Positions 24,984 to 33,282 of a stretch of 64,000 bases of DNA are shown here, piece after piece. The notes under the pieces were generated by a model. The model was given only the letters and a program-made list of their open reading frames with translations. It ran no database searches and was not told where the DNA came from. A program made the translations under genes and the position numbers. The stretch comes from Mucilaginibacter glaciei. GTDB taxonomy: Bacteria; Bacteroidota; Bacteroidia; Sphingobacteriales; Sphingobacteriaceae. The stretch spans positions 464,189 through 528,188 of the forward strand of contig NZ_JACWMX010000004.1 in the NCBI RefSeq assembly GCF_014773245.1, in the 5' to 3' direction. How positions within the stretch are numbered: the stretch's first letter is position 1; every line of letters begins with the position of its first letter.

Positions 24984-25781
24984 ATGAAGACTATCTTATT
25001 GGCTTTTTGCCTCACGGCATGGGCGTGTACTGTATTTGGGCAGGAATTGTATGTAAATACCGAGCCTGCCAGCAATATGGCTGCTCACTCGTTAGGCATC
25101 CGGTTGGAAAACCAGGGCTACTTTAAACCTACCTTTAAAAACCGAACTACGCTTGAGGCCATGTATGGCGCCACGGGTAAACTGATGCTGCACGGTGCCG
25201 CTTATTTGTCAGATTTTTATGCAGCCAAGCAACGCTTTGAAGGCGGCAGTTTCTATGGAAAATACCGGTTCTTTTCGCAGGACACGGTGCAGGCGCATTT
25301 CCGTGGGGCGGTATTTGGCAAGGTGTCTTTCAGCAGCAACCCTTATACCACACAAGAAATTGCTTTAGAGGGCGACAATACCGGTTGGCAAGGCGGTGTG
25401 ATTTTCACTAAGCTTATCCACAAGATCGCTTTTTCCGGTTCCGCAAGTTACCTCCGGGCTTTAGACAACGTGGGTAATTCCCTGCCGGTGATGGGCTCAA
25501 GGGACGCCATTGCCTACACTGCTTCTGTCGGGATGCTGGTTTTGCCCAAGAACTACACCAGCTATAATCAAGTTAACGTGAACCTGTACGCCGAGGTGCT
25601 GGGTAAAACTAATCCGGGGTATAGGCAAAGCTATCTGGATATTGCCCCTGCCGTTCAATTCATTTTTAACAGCGTGTGCAGGGTCGACTTTTCGTACCGT
25701 ACACCTTTGTACAACAACATGCAGCGCAACAGTGTAAACATGTACCTGGTGCGGCTGGAGTACAACTTTTTTAATTTATAA
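24984..25781 (+). CDS. Outer-membrane beta-barrel protein of the copper-associated cluster, unknown family
   Basis: A 265-residue protein with a signal peptide (cleavage near VFGQ) and alternating amphipathic strands throughout, ending LVRLEYNFFNL with aromatic residues in the usual barrel-terminal pattern. I do not recognise a named family. It is 24 nt after the HMA gene and 6 nt before the Met/His-rich outer-membrane protein, so it almost certainly belongs to the same operon. Confidence 0.75.
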   Translation: MKTILLAFCLTAWACTVFGQELYVNTEPASNMAAHSLGIRLENQGYFKPTFKNRTTLEAMYGATGKLMLHGAAYLSDFYAAKQRFEGGSFYGKYRFFSQDTVQAHFRGAVFGKVSFSSNPYTTQEIALEGDNTGWQGGVIFTKLIHKIAFSGSASYLRALDNVGNSLPVMGSRDAIAYTASVGMLVLPKNYTSYNQVNVNLYAEVLGKTNPGYRQSYLDIAPAVQFIFNSVCRVDFSYRTPLYNNMQRNSVNMYLVRLEYNFFNL

Positions 25782-25787
25782 AATACG

Positions 25788-27242
25788 ATGAAAAAATATA
25801 TTTCTCTCTTGAGTTTGTTGATGATAGCCTGGGCTGTGAAGGCGCAGCAGATGGATCATATGCAACACATGAAAAAGGACACTGTACCAAAAAAGACAGT
25901 TCCTCATGATCATAAAAAGATGATGATGGATATGAAAAAAGGAGCACCGCAGGATCATGCAAAGACGATGATGGATATGCAACACGATACGTCTATGTAT
26001 CAAATGAACAGCATGACCAGTCAGTTCTCGCTCGACCTTCCGATGAACCGCGACGGGTCCGGAACATCTTGGGTGCCGGATGAAACGCCGATGTACATGT
26101 ATATGATCCATGGCAAAAAATGGATGCACATGTTTCACGGGAGTTTTTTTGCCCGTTACAATAACCAGGATCTTTTTAATAAAGGCGGCCGGGGTGGCAG
26201 CCAGGTAGATGTACCCAACTGGTTTATGTATATGGCGCAGCGTAAGGTAGGCAAAAATGGCCTTTTTGCTATCAATACCATGTTTTCGTTAGATCCATTT
26301 ACCGTTGGTAGTAGTGGTTACCCTTTGCTTTATCAAACCGGCGAATCGTATCAGGGCAGGAAACTGGTAGACCGCCAGCACCCCCATGATTTGTTTGCCG
26401 AGCTAAGTGTGGCGTATACCCAACGGGTGGCTAAACAAACCGATATCTCTTTATCCGTAGGTTATCCCGGCGAACCTGCTTTAGGCCCGCCCGTGTTTAT
26501 GCACCGTTTATCGGCCATGAACAACCCGGATGCGCCTTTAAGTCACCACTATGCAGATGCTACACACATTACCTTTGGTACCGCTACTTTAGGCTTCAGG
26601 CATAAAAATGTGAAAATAGAAGGGTCGATATTTACGGGCCGCGAACCGGACGAATTCAGGTACGGGTTTGATCAACCTAAATTTGATTCTTACTCTGTAC
26701 GGCTATCTTATAACCCTTCAAAAGAATGGGCGCTACAGGTATCAAACGGTTGGTTAAAAAGCCCCGAAGAGGCAGAACCTGCCGATAATGTAAAGCGTTT
26801 CACCGCTTCGGCCATCCACACTAAAATGCTGAATGAGGACAGCTACGTAGCCACTACTATAGTTTACGGACAAAACGACCATCACGGCAAAACACAACCC
26901 GCCATCTTGTTAGAGAATAGCTTGCAATTGCATAAAACGGCCATTTATGGCCGTTACGAGTATGTGGTGAAGGATGCGGGAGAACTGGATCTGGAGGCGC
27001 TTTATCCAACTGATCCAAACTTTAAGATCAATGCATTAACATTGGGTACCAACCGTATCCTGACCACCTATAAGCAAACCAATCTGACAGCCGGCCTGCA
27101 GGCAACTTTAAATGTTTCGCCATCAGCATTAAAGCCTTTGTATGGTAGTACACCAATAGGTTTTCAAGTGTATCTGCGTATTACCCCGTCATTGATGAAA
27201 ATGGGGGGTAAACATAAGATGGATAAGATGATGGAAATGTAA
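25788..27242 (+). CDS. Outer-membrane protein with Met/His-rich N-terminal region, probable copper handling
   Basis: A 484-residue protein with a signal peptide (cleaved near VKAQ). Residues about 20-75 are extraordinarily rich in Met, His and Asp, with runs such as QMDHMQHMKK, HDHKKMMMDMKK and MMDMQHDTSMYQM, as in periplasmic copper proteins (CopB/PcoB, CusF-like Mets motifs). The remaining 400 residues look like a beta-barrel with many short strands, and the C-terminus ends with another Met/Lys/His-rich tail (MKMGGKHKMDKMMEM). I infer a copper-binding outer-membrane protein; whether it exports, stores or senses copper is unknown. Confidence 0.75.
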   Translation: MKKYISLLSLLMIAWAVKAQQMDHMQHMKKDTVPKKTVPHDHKKMMMDMKKGAPQDHAKTMMDMQHDTSMYQMNSMTSQFSLDLPMNRDGSGTSWVPDETPMYMYMIHGKKWMHMFHGSFFARYNNQDLFNKGGRGGSQVDVPNWFMYMAQRKVGKNGLFAINTMFSLDPFTVGSSGYPLLYQTGESYQGRKLVDRQHPHDLFAELSVAYTQRVAKQTDISLSVGYPGEPALGPPVFMHRLSAMNNPDAPLSHHYADATHITFGTATLGFRHKNVKIEGSIFTGREPDEFRYGFDQPKFDSYSVRLSYNPSKEWALQVSNGWLKSPEEAEPADNVKRFTASAIHTKMLNEDSYVATTIVYGQNDHHGKTQPAILLENSLQLHKTAIYGRYEYVVKDAGELDLEALYPTDPNFKINALTLGTNRILTTYKQTNLTAGLQATLNVSPSALKPLYGSTPIGFQVYLRITPSLMKMGGKHKMDKMMEM

Positions 27243-27254
27243 ATTTTCTAACTA

Positions 27255-27342
27255 TGTCCTTACGAACGTTTTAGCGCGGCAATCTCAGAGGACAAGCGGA
27301 TATGCTGAGATTGCTACGTTGCTGCGCTCCTCATAATGACAT
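27255..27342. repeat. Degenerate palindromic repeat containing GCAATCTCAG / CTGAGATTGC
   Basis: GCAATCTCAG at 27279-27288 pairs with CTGAGATTGC at 27305-27314, flanked by GTCCTTACGAACG and GCGCTCCTCATAATGAC. It resembles the CATTGCGAGGAACGAAGCAATC element at 32011-32096. It sits between convergent genes. Confidence 0.6.
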
Positions 27343-27357
27343 GTATTTGAAAAAGGC

Positions 27358-27882
27358 CTAAAACTTCTTTATCGTCTCTGTCAAATGCGCCAGGTGGTGA
27401 TTGCCGTGCCAGGCATATATGGCCAGGTTCTTTTTAAGCGGTGTAAGGCTCCCCGTTGCCGGGTGGATAAAAGTCAGGTTCCATTGATCCTCCGTAAAGC
27501 TTTCAAATAATCCTACCAAATGCTGGTGGATGCCCTCCAGCATTTTTAAAGACGGCTCAACGGGCAGGCGGTAATCCGGCTGTATAGCCCAGCCGGCCTC
27601 GTCATACGGGCGAATGGTTGGGTTATCTTCAGTCAGCGCCAGTTTAAAACGCATCAAAGCGTTCATATGGCTATCTGCCAGGTGATGCACCACTTGTCGC
27701 AGTGTCCAGCCGCCGGTACGGTATTGGGTGTCTAACTGTTTGTCGGTTAGCGTGGTTATGGCGTTGCGTACACGGCCGGGCAAAATATGGATCTCGTTAA
27801 CCCAGCCGGTAATATCGCCTTCCAGGTAAGTTATAGGTGGTACGAATTTGCCGATAGGGTATTGCATCTGTTGGTCTGTCAT
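27358..27882 (-). CDS. YfiT/BstA-like DinB-family metal-dependent protein (putative bacillithiol transferase type)
   Basis: A 174-residue four-helix-bundle protein. The YfiT landmarks are present: YPIGKFVPP at the N-terminus, RTGGWTLRQVVHHLADSHM with the first His ligands, and AWHGNHHLAHL near the C-terminus with the remaining nickel/zinc ligands. Family members include bacillithiol S-transferases and hydrolases. Bacteroidota do have bacillithiol or related thiols in some lineages, so a thiol-transfer role is possible but unproven. It is a single gene. Confidence 0.88.
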   Translation of the reverse strand: MTDQQMQYPIGKFVPPITYLEGDITGWVNEIHILPGRVRNAITTLTDKQLDTQYRTGGWTLRQVVHHLADSHMNALMRFKLALTEDNPTIRPYDEAGWAIQPDYRLPVEPSLKMLEGIHQHLVGLFESFTEDQWNLTFIHPATGSLTPLKKNLAIYAWHGNHHLAHLTETIKKF

Positions 27883-27970
27883 GTTTTTATTTAATTATAG
27901 GGCTAATATTTTAATGATAGCATAAGCTTTTGGCCTAAATTAGCGTTTTGTTGTTGTTTTACTAACCGGG

Positions 27971-29800
27971 ATGTTTAAAAAGTTACTTGTGCTATTTCTG
28001 TTTTTTCAATGTGCTATCGGCTACGCCGAAACTATAAAAACGGATGTAGTTGTTATTGGCGGCGGCGCAAGCGGGGTAGCCGCAGCGATACAAAGTGCCC
28101 GCAGTAACCTCAAAACCATTCTGATAGAACACGGCCCCTGGCTGGGCGGCAGCATGACATCGGGCGCGTTTTGTATCCTCGAAAATAATAGGAACCTACC
28201 AACTGGCCTGTATGCCGAATTCAGGCAGCGGATTAACAATTATTATAAGTTAAGGTTGGGTTACGATACTACGCTGAACGCGGTGTTACGCTTTGAGCCC
28301 TCGGCAGGTGCATCCGTTTTAAAAAAGTGGACAGACACCGTCAAGAACCTAACCGTGAAGCTTAACACGCCATTTGTGGGTATCAAGAAAGACGGCACGG
28401 GATGGGAAGTAAGCATCACTGCTAACGGGCATACAGATATTATTAAAGCGAGATCTGTAGTAGATGCTACCGAATTGGGCGACGTGGCCACCAAGGCGGG
28501 TGCCATATTTAATACCGGGTTTGATAGCCGTAAAGATACTGGTGAAGAGCTGGCGACCACTAATCCCACCAACCAGATACAGGATCTGAGCTGGCTGGCC
28601 GTTTTGAAAGATTATGGCAAGGCTGCGGATAAGACCATCCCCAAACCCGAAGGCTACAGCACAGGTAAATACGCTTGCCTGAAAAAAGCAGAAGTTAAGA
28701 AGCTATTAGCTGCCTCACAACTGATTAATGACAAATACCTCATCAATATAGAAGGCTGCGGAGGTAACCAGTATTCGGTAACCTCTAACGATCTGTTGCC
28801 CGAGAATAGGGCCGACACTTACAAACAAGCCAGGCTGCAAACCTTAGGCTTAATCTATTACCTGCAAACAGAATTGGGTTATAAGAACCTGGGCCTGTCT
28901 GAAGAGTTTGGTACGACAGATCATTTACCGCTCATCCCCTACATCCGCGAGAATAAACGGGCTTACGGCTTAGTGAGGATGGTTATTGGCGATGTTTACA
29001 CGCCTTATGACCGGGGCTCTAAACTATATCGAACGTCGATAGGTATTGCCGATGCCGTGCCCGGTCAGCATTATATTACCCCCGGTGTGCCCAAGATCAA
29101 TTACCCGCCGTTTCCTGCCTATTCTATTCCGTTGGGGGCGGTGGTAGTGAAAGATCAGGACAACTTATTTGTAACGGAGAAGGCACTATCGGTTACGCAT
29201 CTGGTTAACGGCAGCATGACCGATCCCGCTGTGCAGATGACTTTGGGCCAGGGTGTTGGCGCTGCAGCCGGATGGTGCGCCTTTTATAAAAAAACCACTA
29301 AAGAGTTGGATGTAAGGAAGATACAGGATGAGATACTCATCTATGGGGGCTCATTGATGCCCTTTAGCGATATCCCCAAAAAGGATTCCGACTATCGTGC
29401 TATCCAGCAGGTAGGCGCATCCGGGCTGCTAACCGGCTATCAAAAACCTAACGGCAATCGGGCCGAAGTGTTATTTATGCCTGATACGGTTGTATATACG
29501 GCAGATATTAAACCTTTGATGAATGATATGTATGCCCGGGCCTTTCTCTGGTTTAACAAGACGCAGCCCGGCGAAGTTTTTACGGTAACTAATCTGCTAT
29601 CGTACATCAGTGAAATGAGTTTGACCGACCCCGCTACCCTGCAAAAGGTGATGGCGGCGGCCTGGAAACCGAAGTACAGGTTCACTAAAAATTTCGACCC
29701 GAAACGGCCGGTTACCCGCCGGGAGTTTGCTGTATTGGCAAACAAATATTTCAACCCGTTTTCGCGTGAGGTTGACCTGAGTGGTAAGCTAATCAACTAA
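27971..29800 (+). CDS. Secreted FAD-dependent oxidoreductase (PF12831-type)
   Basis: A 609-residue protein with a signal peptide (cleaved after GYAE) and an N-terminal FAD-binding fold: VVIGGGASGVAAAIQSARS, then ILIEHGPWLGGSMTSGAF. Mid-domain DATELGDVATKAGA and C-terminal NGSMTDPAVQMTLGQGVGAAAGW complete the FAD site. The last 130 residues are an extra module. Relatives are often annotated as xanthan lyase or FAD_oxidored proteins and tend to accompany polysaccharide genes, but none is adjacent here. The substrate is unknown. Confidence 0.85.
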   Translation: MFKKLLVLFLFFQCAIGYAETIKTDVVVIGGGASGVAAAIQSARSNLKTILIEHGPWLGGSMTSGAFCILENNRNLPTGLYAEFRQRINNYYKLRLGYDTTLNAVLRFEPSAGASVLKKWTDTVKNLTVKLNTPFVGIKKDGTGWEVSITANGHTDIIKARSVVDATELGDVATKAGAIFNTGFDSRKDTGEELATTNPTNQIQDLSWLAVLKDYGKAADKTIPKPEGYSTGKYACLKKAEVKKLLAASQLINDKYLINIEGCGGNQYSVTSNDLLPENRADTYKQARLQTLGLIYYLQTELGYKNLGLSEEFGTTDHLPLIPYIRENKRAYGLVRMVIGDVYTPYDRGSKLYRTSIGIADAVPGQHYITPGVPKINYPPFPAYSIPLGAVVVKDQDNLFVTEKALSVTHLVNGSMTDPAVQMTLGQGVGAAAGWCAFYKKTTKELDVRKIQDEILIYGGSLMPFSDIPKKDSDYRAIQQVGASGLLTGYQKPNGNRAEVLFMPDTVVYTADIKPLMNDMYARAFLWFNKTQPGEVFTVTNLLSYISEMSLTDPATLQKVMAAAWKPKYRFTKNFDPKRPVTRREFAVLANKYFNPFSREVDLSGKLIN

Positions 29801-29928
29801 ATTACCTCTAAAAATCTCTAATTCCTTCTATATTCTTTTACTTATTGGCTGTTATTTTTGACTTTTTCAGGCTGTTTTTCGGCTAATAAATTTGAGCGTA
29901 AATGGTGGTCAGAAACGTTTATCCTTTT

Positions 29929-29936
29929 TACCTTTG
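29929..29936 (+). promoter_or_regulatory. -7 promoter box 5 nt before the csaA start
   Basis: TACCTTTG fits TAnnTTTG exactly and ends 5 nt before the ATG at 29942. This supports that start over an upstream in-frame extension and suggests a very short or absent leader. Confidence 0.6.
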
Positions 29937-29941
29937 CCAAC

Positions 29942-30277
29942 ATGGAAACCATCAGTTGGAATGATTTTGAAAAAGTGGATCTCCGTGCCGGCACCATCCT
30001 GGAGGTAACCGATTTCCCGGAGGCCCGGAAACCGGCTTACAAACTGAAGGTTGATTTTGGCCCCCACGGTATTTTGCAAAGCAGCGCGCAGATAACCAGA
30101 TACTACACCAGAGAGGAGTTGCCCGGCAGGCAGATCTTAGGGGTGATCAATTTTCCGAAAAAGCAAATCGCCAATTTCATGTCGGAGTTTTTGGTAACCG
30201 GCCTGGCAGATGAGAATGGCGACATCGTTCTGACCACTATTGACAAACCGGTACCTAATGGCAGCAAACTGATATGA
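29942..30277 (+). CDS. csaA: tRNA-binding/chaperone protein CsaA
   Basis: A 111-residue protein that is a stand-alone tRNA-binding OB-fold domain, as in CsaA and the C-terminus of methionyl-tRNA synthetase. Motifs: [27 protein letters not shown] and [19 protein letters not shown]. CsaA was described as a chaperone for protein export in Bacillus; the molecular role is uncertain. Start at ATG 29942 is supported by the promoter box just upstream. Overlaps of 4 bp (ATGA) link it to the SdpI-like and tadA genes in one operon. Confidence 0.9.
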   Translation: METISWNDFEKVDLRAGTILEVTDFPEARKPAYKLKVDFGPHGILQSSAQITRYYTREELPGRQILGVINFPKKQIANFMSEFLVTGLADENGDIVLTTIDKPVPNGSKLI

Positions 30278-30660
30278 CAGGTAACCTCTTTGTTGATTGG
30301 GTAATGGGCCCGCAGTTACTGGGGCTGATATTCCTGACGGCGGGGTATCTCCAGAAAACCTACCCGCCCAAAGAAATCAATAGTCTATATGGTTACCGCA
30401 CCACCCGCTCTATGCAAAACCAGCAAACCTGGGACGCAGGCAACCGCTACTCCACCCGTTTGATCATCAAATGTGCCTGGATATTACTGATAATCGGATT
30501 TAATACCAGCCTTGTATTGGCCTTTATCAGTATCGGCATCAATACCAAAGCAATTATTAAAGTAGGATTGATGCTGTCAGGTGCATTTGGTGTAGTGGCC
30601 ATCCTCACTATATCTACAGAAAAACATTTGAAACGGTTATTTGACAACAAACCCTTATGA
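30274..30660 (+). CDS. SdpI/YhfL-family membrane protein
   Basis: A 128-residue membrane protein with three predicted helices. The segment [31 protein letters not shown] is the conserved hydrophilic loop of the SdpI family (here shown by its key residues LYGYRT, W and GNRYS). Family members include the Bacillus immunity protein SdpI, but in Bacteroidota most have unknown roles. It overlaps csaA and tadA by 4 bp each. Confidence 0.8.
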   Translation: MTGNLFVDWVMGPQLLGLIFLTAGYLQKTYPPKEINSLYGYRTTRSMQNQQTWDAGNRYSTRLIIKCAWILLIIGFNTSLVLAFISIGINTKAIIKVGLMLSGAFGVVAILTISTEKHLKRLFDNKPL

Positions 30661-31127
30661 GGTACTTTAATTTTGGCGACGAGCAGCCCGCGATATCGCC
30701 CGACGAGTTTTTTATGAACGAGGCTTTGAAGGAAGCCCGTCTTGCCCTGAAAGAAGACGAGATCCCCATCGGAGCGATTGTAGTTTGCAAAGGGCAGATC
30801 ATCGGCCGGGGGCATAACCTTACCGAACGGCTGAACGATGTATCGGCACATGCAGAAATGCAGGCCCTGACGGCGGCTACCAACTACATAGGGGGTAAAT
30901 ATCTGCCGGAGTGTACGCTATATGTTACTTTAGAGCCTTGCGTAATGTGTGCGGGGGCATCTTATTGGTTTCAGGTGGGGCGGATCGTATTCGGCGCGTA
31001 TGATACCAAACGAGGTTTCGGCAGGCTGAACCAAACCATCACCCACCCTAAAACTTTAGTAACCGGCGGCATTTTTGAGAATGAATGCGCCCAACTGGTA
31101 AAGGATTTTTTTAAATCGAAGAGATAG
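30657..31127 (+). CDS. tadA: tRNA-specific adenosine deaminase / nucleoside deaminase
   Basis: A 156-residue zinc deaminase. The zinc and catalytic residues are in AHAEMQAL (His, Glu) and LEPCVMCAGA (two Cys). It should convert A34 to inosine in tRNA-Arg(ACG), an essential reaction in most bacteria. The first 15 residues (before DEFFMNEALKEARLA) are unusual; a start at ATG 30714 is an alternative, but the ATGA overlap at 30657 supports the longer form. Confidence 0.88.
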   Translation: MRYFNFGDEQPAISPDEFFMNEALKEARLALKEDEIPIGAIVVCKGQIIGRGHNLTERLNDVSAHAEMQALTAATNYIGGKYLPECTLYVTLEPCVMCAGASYWFQVGRIVFGAYDTKRGFGRLNQTITHPKTLVTGGIFENECAQLVKDFFKSKR

Positions 31128-31145
31128 CGGGAAGATGTTGGAGCG

Positions 31146-31222
31146 GGCAATGGGGTGCGAGGAGCGGGTGATATATTGGCGTTCTATCAAATCCCGTACT
31201 TCGCACCCCGCACCATCGCACC
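31146..31222. repeat. Palindromic repeat downstream of tadA
   Basis: Arm GGGGTGCGAGGAGCGGG pairs imperfectly with CCCGTACTTCGCACCCC around a 30-nt centre. It may act as a terminator for the csaA-tadA operon. Confidence 0.5.
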
Positions 31223-31273
31223 ACCTTAATATATAAATGACATTCAATTAGAACAAAAACGGCTTTCTAACCT

Positions 31274-31281
31274 TATATTTG
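31274..31281 (+). promoter_or_regulatory. -7 promoter box of the superoxide dismutase gene
   Basis: TATATTTG fits TAnnTTTG and lies 36 nt before the ATG at 31318. The -33 region is weak (TTAG at 31248-31251, 22 bp upstream). Confidence 0.45.
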
Positions 31282-31317
31282 TTCATCACAACATATTAAA
31301 TTTAAAAAACTACTATT

Positions 31318-31929
31318 ATGGCATTTACACTACCGGCGTTATCATACGCTACCGATGCACTCGAACCGCATATTGATAAAGCTACAATGGAAATTCACCA
31401 TGGTAAGCACCACCAGGCTTATGTTACCAACCTGAACAAAGCCTTAGAAGGTAAACCAGAGGCTAACAGCAGCATCGAAGATATCATCAAAAATATTTCT
31501 AAGTTCCCGCCTGCTGTACGTAACAATGGTGGTGGCCATTACAACCATACCATGTTCTGGACTTTGTTGACACCAAACGGCGGCGGCGAACCAATCGGTA
31601 AATTAGCCGATGCCATTAAAAGCACATTCGGTTCATTTGCTGATTTTAAAACAAAGGTTTCTGAAGCTGGTGCAACCCGTTTCGGTTCTGGCTGGGCTTG
31701 GTTAATTGTTACTGCCGATAAAAAATTAGCCGTTACATCAACCCCTAACCAGGATAACCCTTTAATGGATATTGCCGAAGTTAAAGGTACACCTATCCTG
31801 GGTATCGACGTTTGGGAGCACGCTTATTACTTAAAATATCAGAACCGTCGCCCGGATTACCTGGCTGCTATCTGGAATGTAATTAACTGGGCACACGTGT
31901 CTGAGTTATATGCAAAAGCAACCGCGTAA
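31318..31929 (+). CDS. Superoxide dismutase, Fe/Mn family
   Basis: A 203-residue cytosolic enzyme that dismutates superoxide to oxygen and hydrogen peroxide. The four metal ligands are in [11 protein letters not shown] (His26-type), GHYNHTMFW, and [11 protein letters not shown] (Asp and His). The NQDNPL segment places Gln in the position typical of Mn-type enzymes, and GGGHYNH has the Gly that accompanies it, so Mn or cambialistic use is more likely than strictly Fe; this is inference. There is no signal peptide. A strong terminator follows. Confidence 0.95.
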   Translation: MAFTLPALSYATDALEPHIDKATMEIHHGKHHQAYVTNLNKALEGKPEANSSIEDIIKNISKFPPAVRNNGGGHYNHTMFWTLLTPNGGGEPIGKLADAIKSTFGSFADFKTKVSEAGATRFGSGWAWLIVTADKKLAVTSTPNQDNPLMDIAEVKGTPILGIDVWEHAYYLKYQNRRPDYLAAIWNVINWAHVSELYAKATA

Positions 31930-31960
31930 ACCCACCCTTTAAGGGAGGGCTTAAATAATT

Positions 31961-32000
31961 GAGCGGCAAAATTGGAAAACAATTTTGCCGCTCTTTTTTT
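31961..32000 (+). terminator. Terminator after the superoxide dismutase gene
   Basis: A perfect 13-bp stem GAGCGGCAAAATT / AATTTTGCCGCTC with a 7-nt loop is followed by seven T's. Confidence 0.92.
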
Positions 32001-32010
32001 GTTACATAAC

Positions 32011-32096
32011 GCGCCATTGCGAGGAACGAAGCAATCTCCAAACTATACAGGTCGGCCGTGCTTATCGGGAAATCGCTTCGTTCCCCGCAATGGCGC
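32011..32096. repeat. Palindromic repeat with GCGCCATTGCGAGGAACGAA arms
   Basis: GCGCCATTGCGAGGAACGAA and the following GCAATC at 32011-32036 pair with TCGCTTCGTTCCCCGCAATGGCGC at 32073-32096 around a 35-bp centre. The CATTGCGAGGAACGAAGCAATC core is a widespread intergenic repeat in Bacteroidota. Confidence 0.8.
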
Positions 32097-32111
32097 TATT
32101 AAACGTCACTC

Positions 32112-33107
32112 ATGAAAGCAATCGTTTTAGAATCATTAGAGCATCCCATAGTTTATAAAGAAGTTGATAAACCTACTCCCGGCCCGGGCGAGGTTTTAGT
32201 GCAAATTAAGGCAGCAGCCCTTAACCGCAGGGATTATTGGATAACGGTTAACAAATACGCAGGCATCAAATACCCCACCATTTTAGGTGCCGACGGCGCA
32301 GGCGTCGTTGCCGAATCAGGTGAGGGTGCAGGCGACTGGCTGAATAAAGAAGTGATCATCAATCCATCGCATAACTGGGGGGAGCACGATGAATATCAAT
32401 CAAAAGAATTTAAAATTTTAGGTCTGCCCGACGATGGAACACTGGCCGAGTACGTTTTGGTAAAAGCCGAGTATTTGTACGCCAAACCGGCGCATTTAAA
32501 CTGGGAGCAGGCAGCTGCTTTGCCATTAGCCGGTTTAACCGCTTACAGAGCGTTGTTTACAAAAGCGAAAATTAAAAAAGGTGATAAAATACTGATAGTT
32601 GGCGTTGGTGCCGGCACAGGTACTTTCCTGTTGCAATGGGCCATTGCGGCGGGTGCCCAGGTTTTTGTAACATCGGGCAGTGGCGAAAAAACTGAGCAGG
32701 CCAAATTATTGGGCGCTGCAGCCGGTGTAAATTATAAGGCACAAGATTGGGCCGAAGAGTTAAAACACCTGTCGGGCGGCGGGTTTGATATTGTGGTGGA
32801 TAGTGCCCTTGGCCCCGATTTTAATAAGATCCCTGATCTTTGCAACCCCGGTGGCAGGATCGTGTTCTTTGGTGCTACGGCGGGTAATATACCCGAGATA
32901 AACGGAAGGCCGATCTTTTGGAAACAGTTACAGATCCTCGGTACCACCATGGGTACGCAGAGCGAGTTTAAAGCCATGCTTGATTTTGTTGCAGAACACC
33001 AGATCGTCCCGGTGATTGATGAAGTTTTCCCGCTTGCAGAAACGCATAAAGCATTTGCCAAAATGGAAAGCTCCAAACAGTTTGGCAAGTTGGTGGTGAG
33101 GGTGTAA
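32112..33107 (+). CDS. Zinc-type alcohol dehydrogenase / quinone oxidoreductase-like MDR protein
   Basis: A 331-residue medium-chain dehydrogenase/reductase. The N-terminal GroES-like domain (about 1-125) has NRRDYWIT and LGADGAGVVAE; the Rossmann domain has LIVGVGAGTGTFLLQWAIAAGA for NAD(P)H. The catalytic-zinc Cys is replaced (NRRD instead of the CHTD/CGSD type), which points to the zinc-independent quinone oxidoreductase branch. Substrate unknown. It stands alone between two repeat-rich spacers. Confidence 0.88.
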   Translation: MKAIVLESLEHPIVYKEVDKPTPGPGEVLVQIKAAALNRRDYWITVNKYAGIKYPTILGADGAGVVAESGEGAGDWLNKEVIINPSHNWGEHDEYQSKEFKILGLPDDGTLAEYVLVKAEYLYAKPAHLNWEQAAALPLAGLTAYRALFTKAKIKKGDKILIVGVGAGTGTFLLQWAIAAGAQVFVTSGSGEKTEQAKLLGAAAGVNYKAQDWAEELKHLSGGGFDIVVDSALGPDFNKIPDLCNPGGRIVFFGATAGNIPEINGRPIFWKQLQILGTTMGTQSEFKAMLDFVAEHQIVPVIDEVFPLAETHKAFAKMESSKQFGKLVVRV

Positions 33108-33258
33108 GCAATACGCCGGTCGAAGCGTGGAGGCTTACAGATAATTTCATAGGCGTCCTCGCTTTACGATGCGGGGTTTTATTCATCCGTATATTTGCAC
33201 ATATGAAATCTGCAGATCTGCTAAATCCATATAAATTAGGGTTTCTATAAATATCTAC

Positions 33259-33266
33259 TAATTTTG
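33259..33266 (+). promoter_or_regulatory. -7 promoter box of the amino-acid permease gene
   Basis: TAATTTTG fits TAnnTTTG, 16 nt before the ATG at 33283. Confidence 0.4.
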
Positions 33267-33282
33267 TGGACTTTATTTGGGT

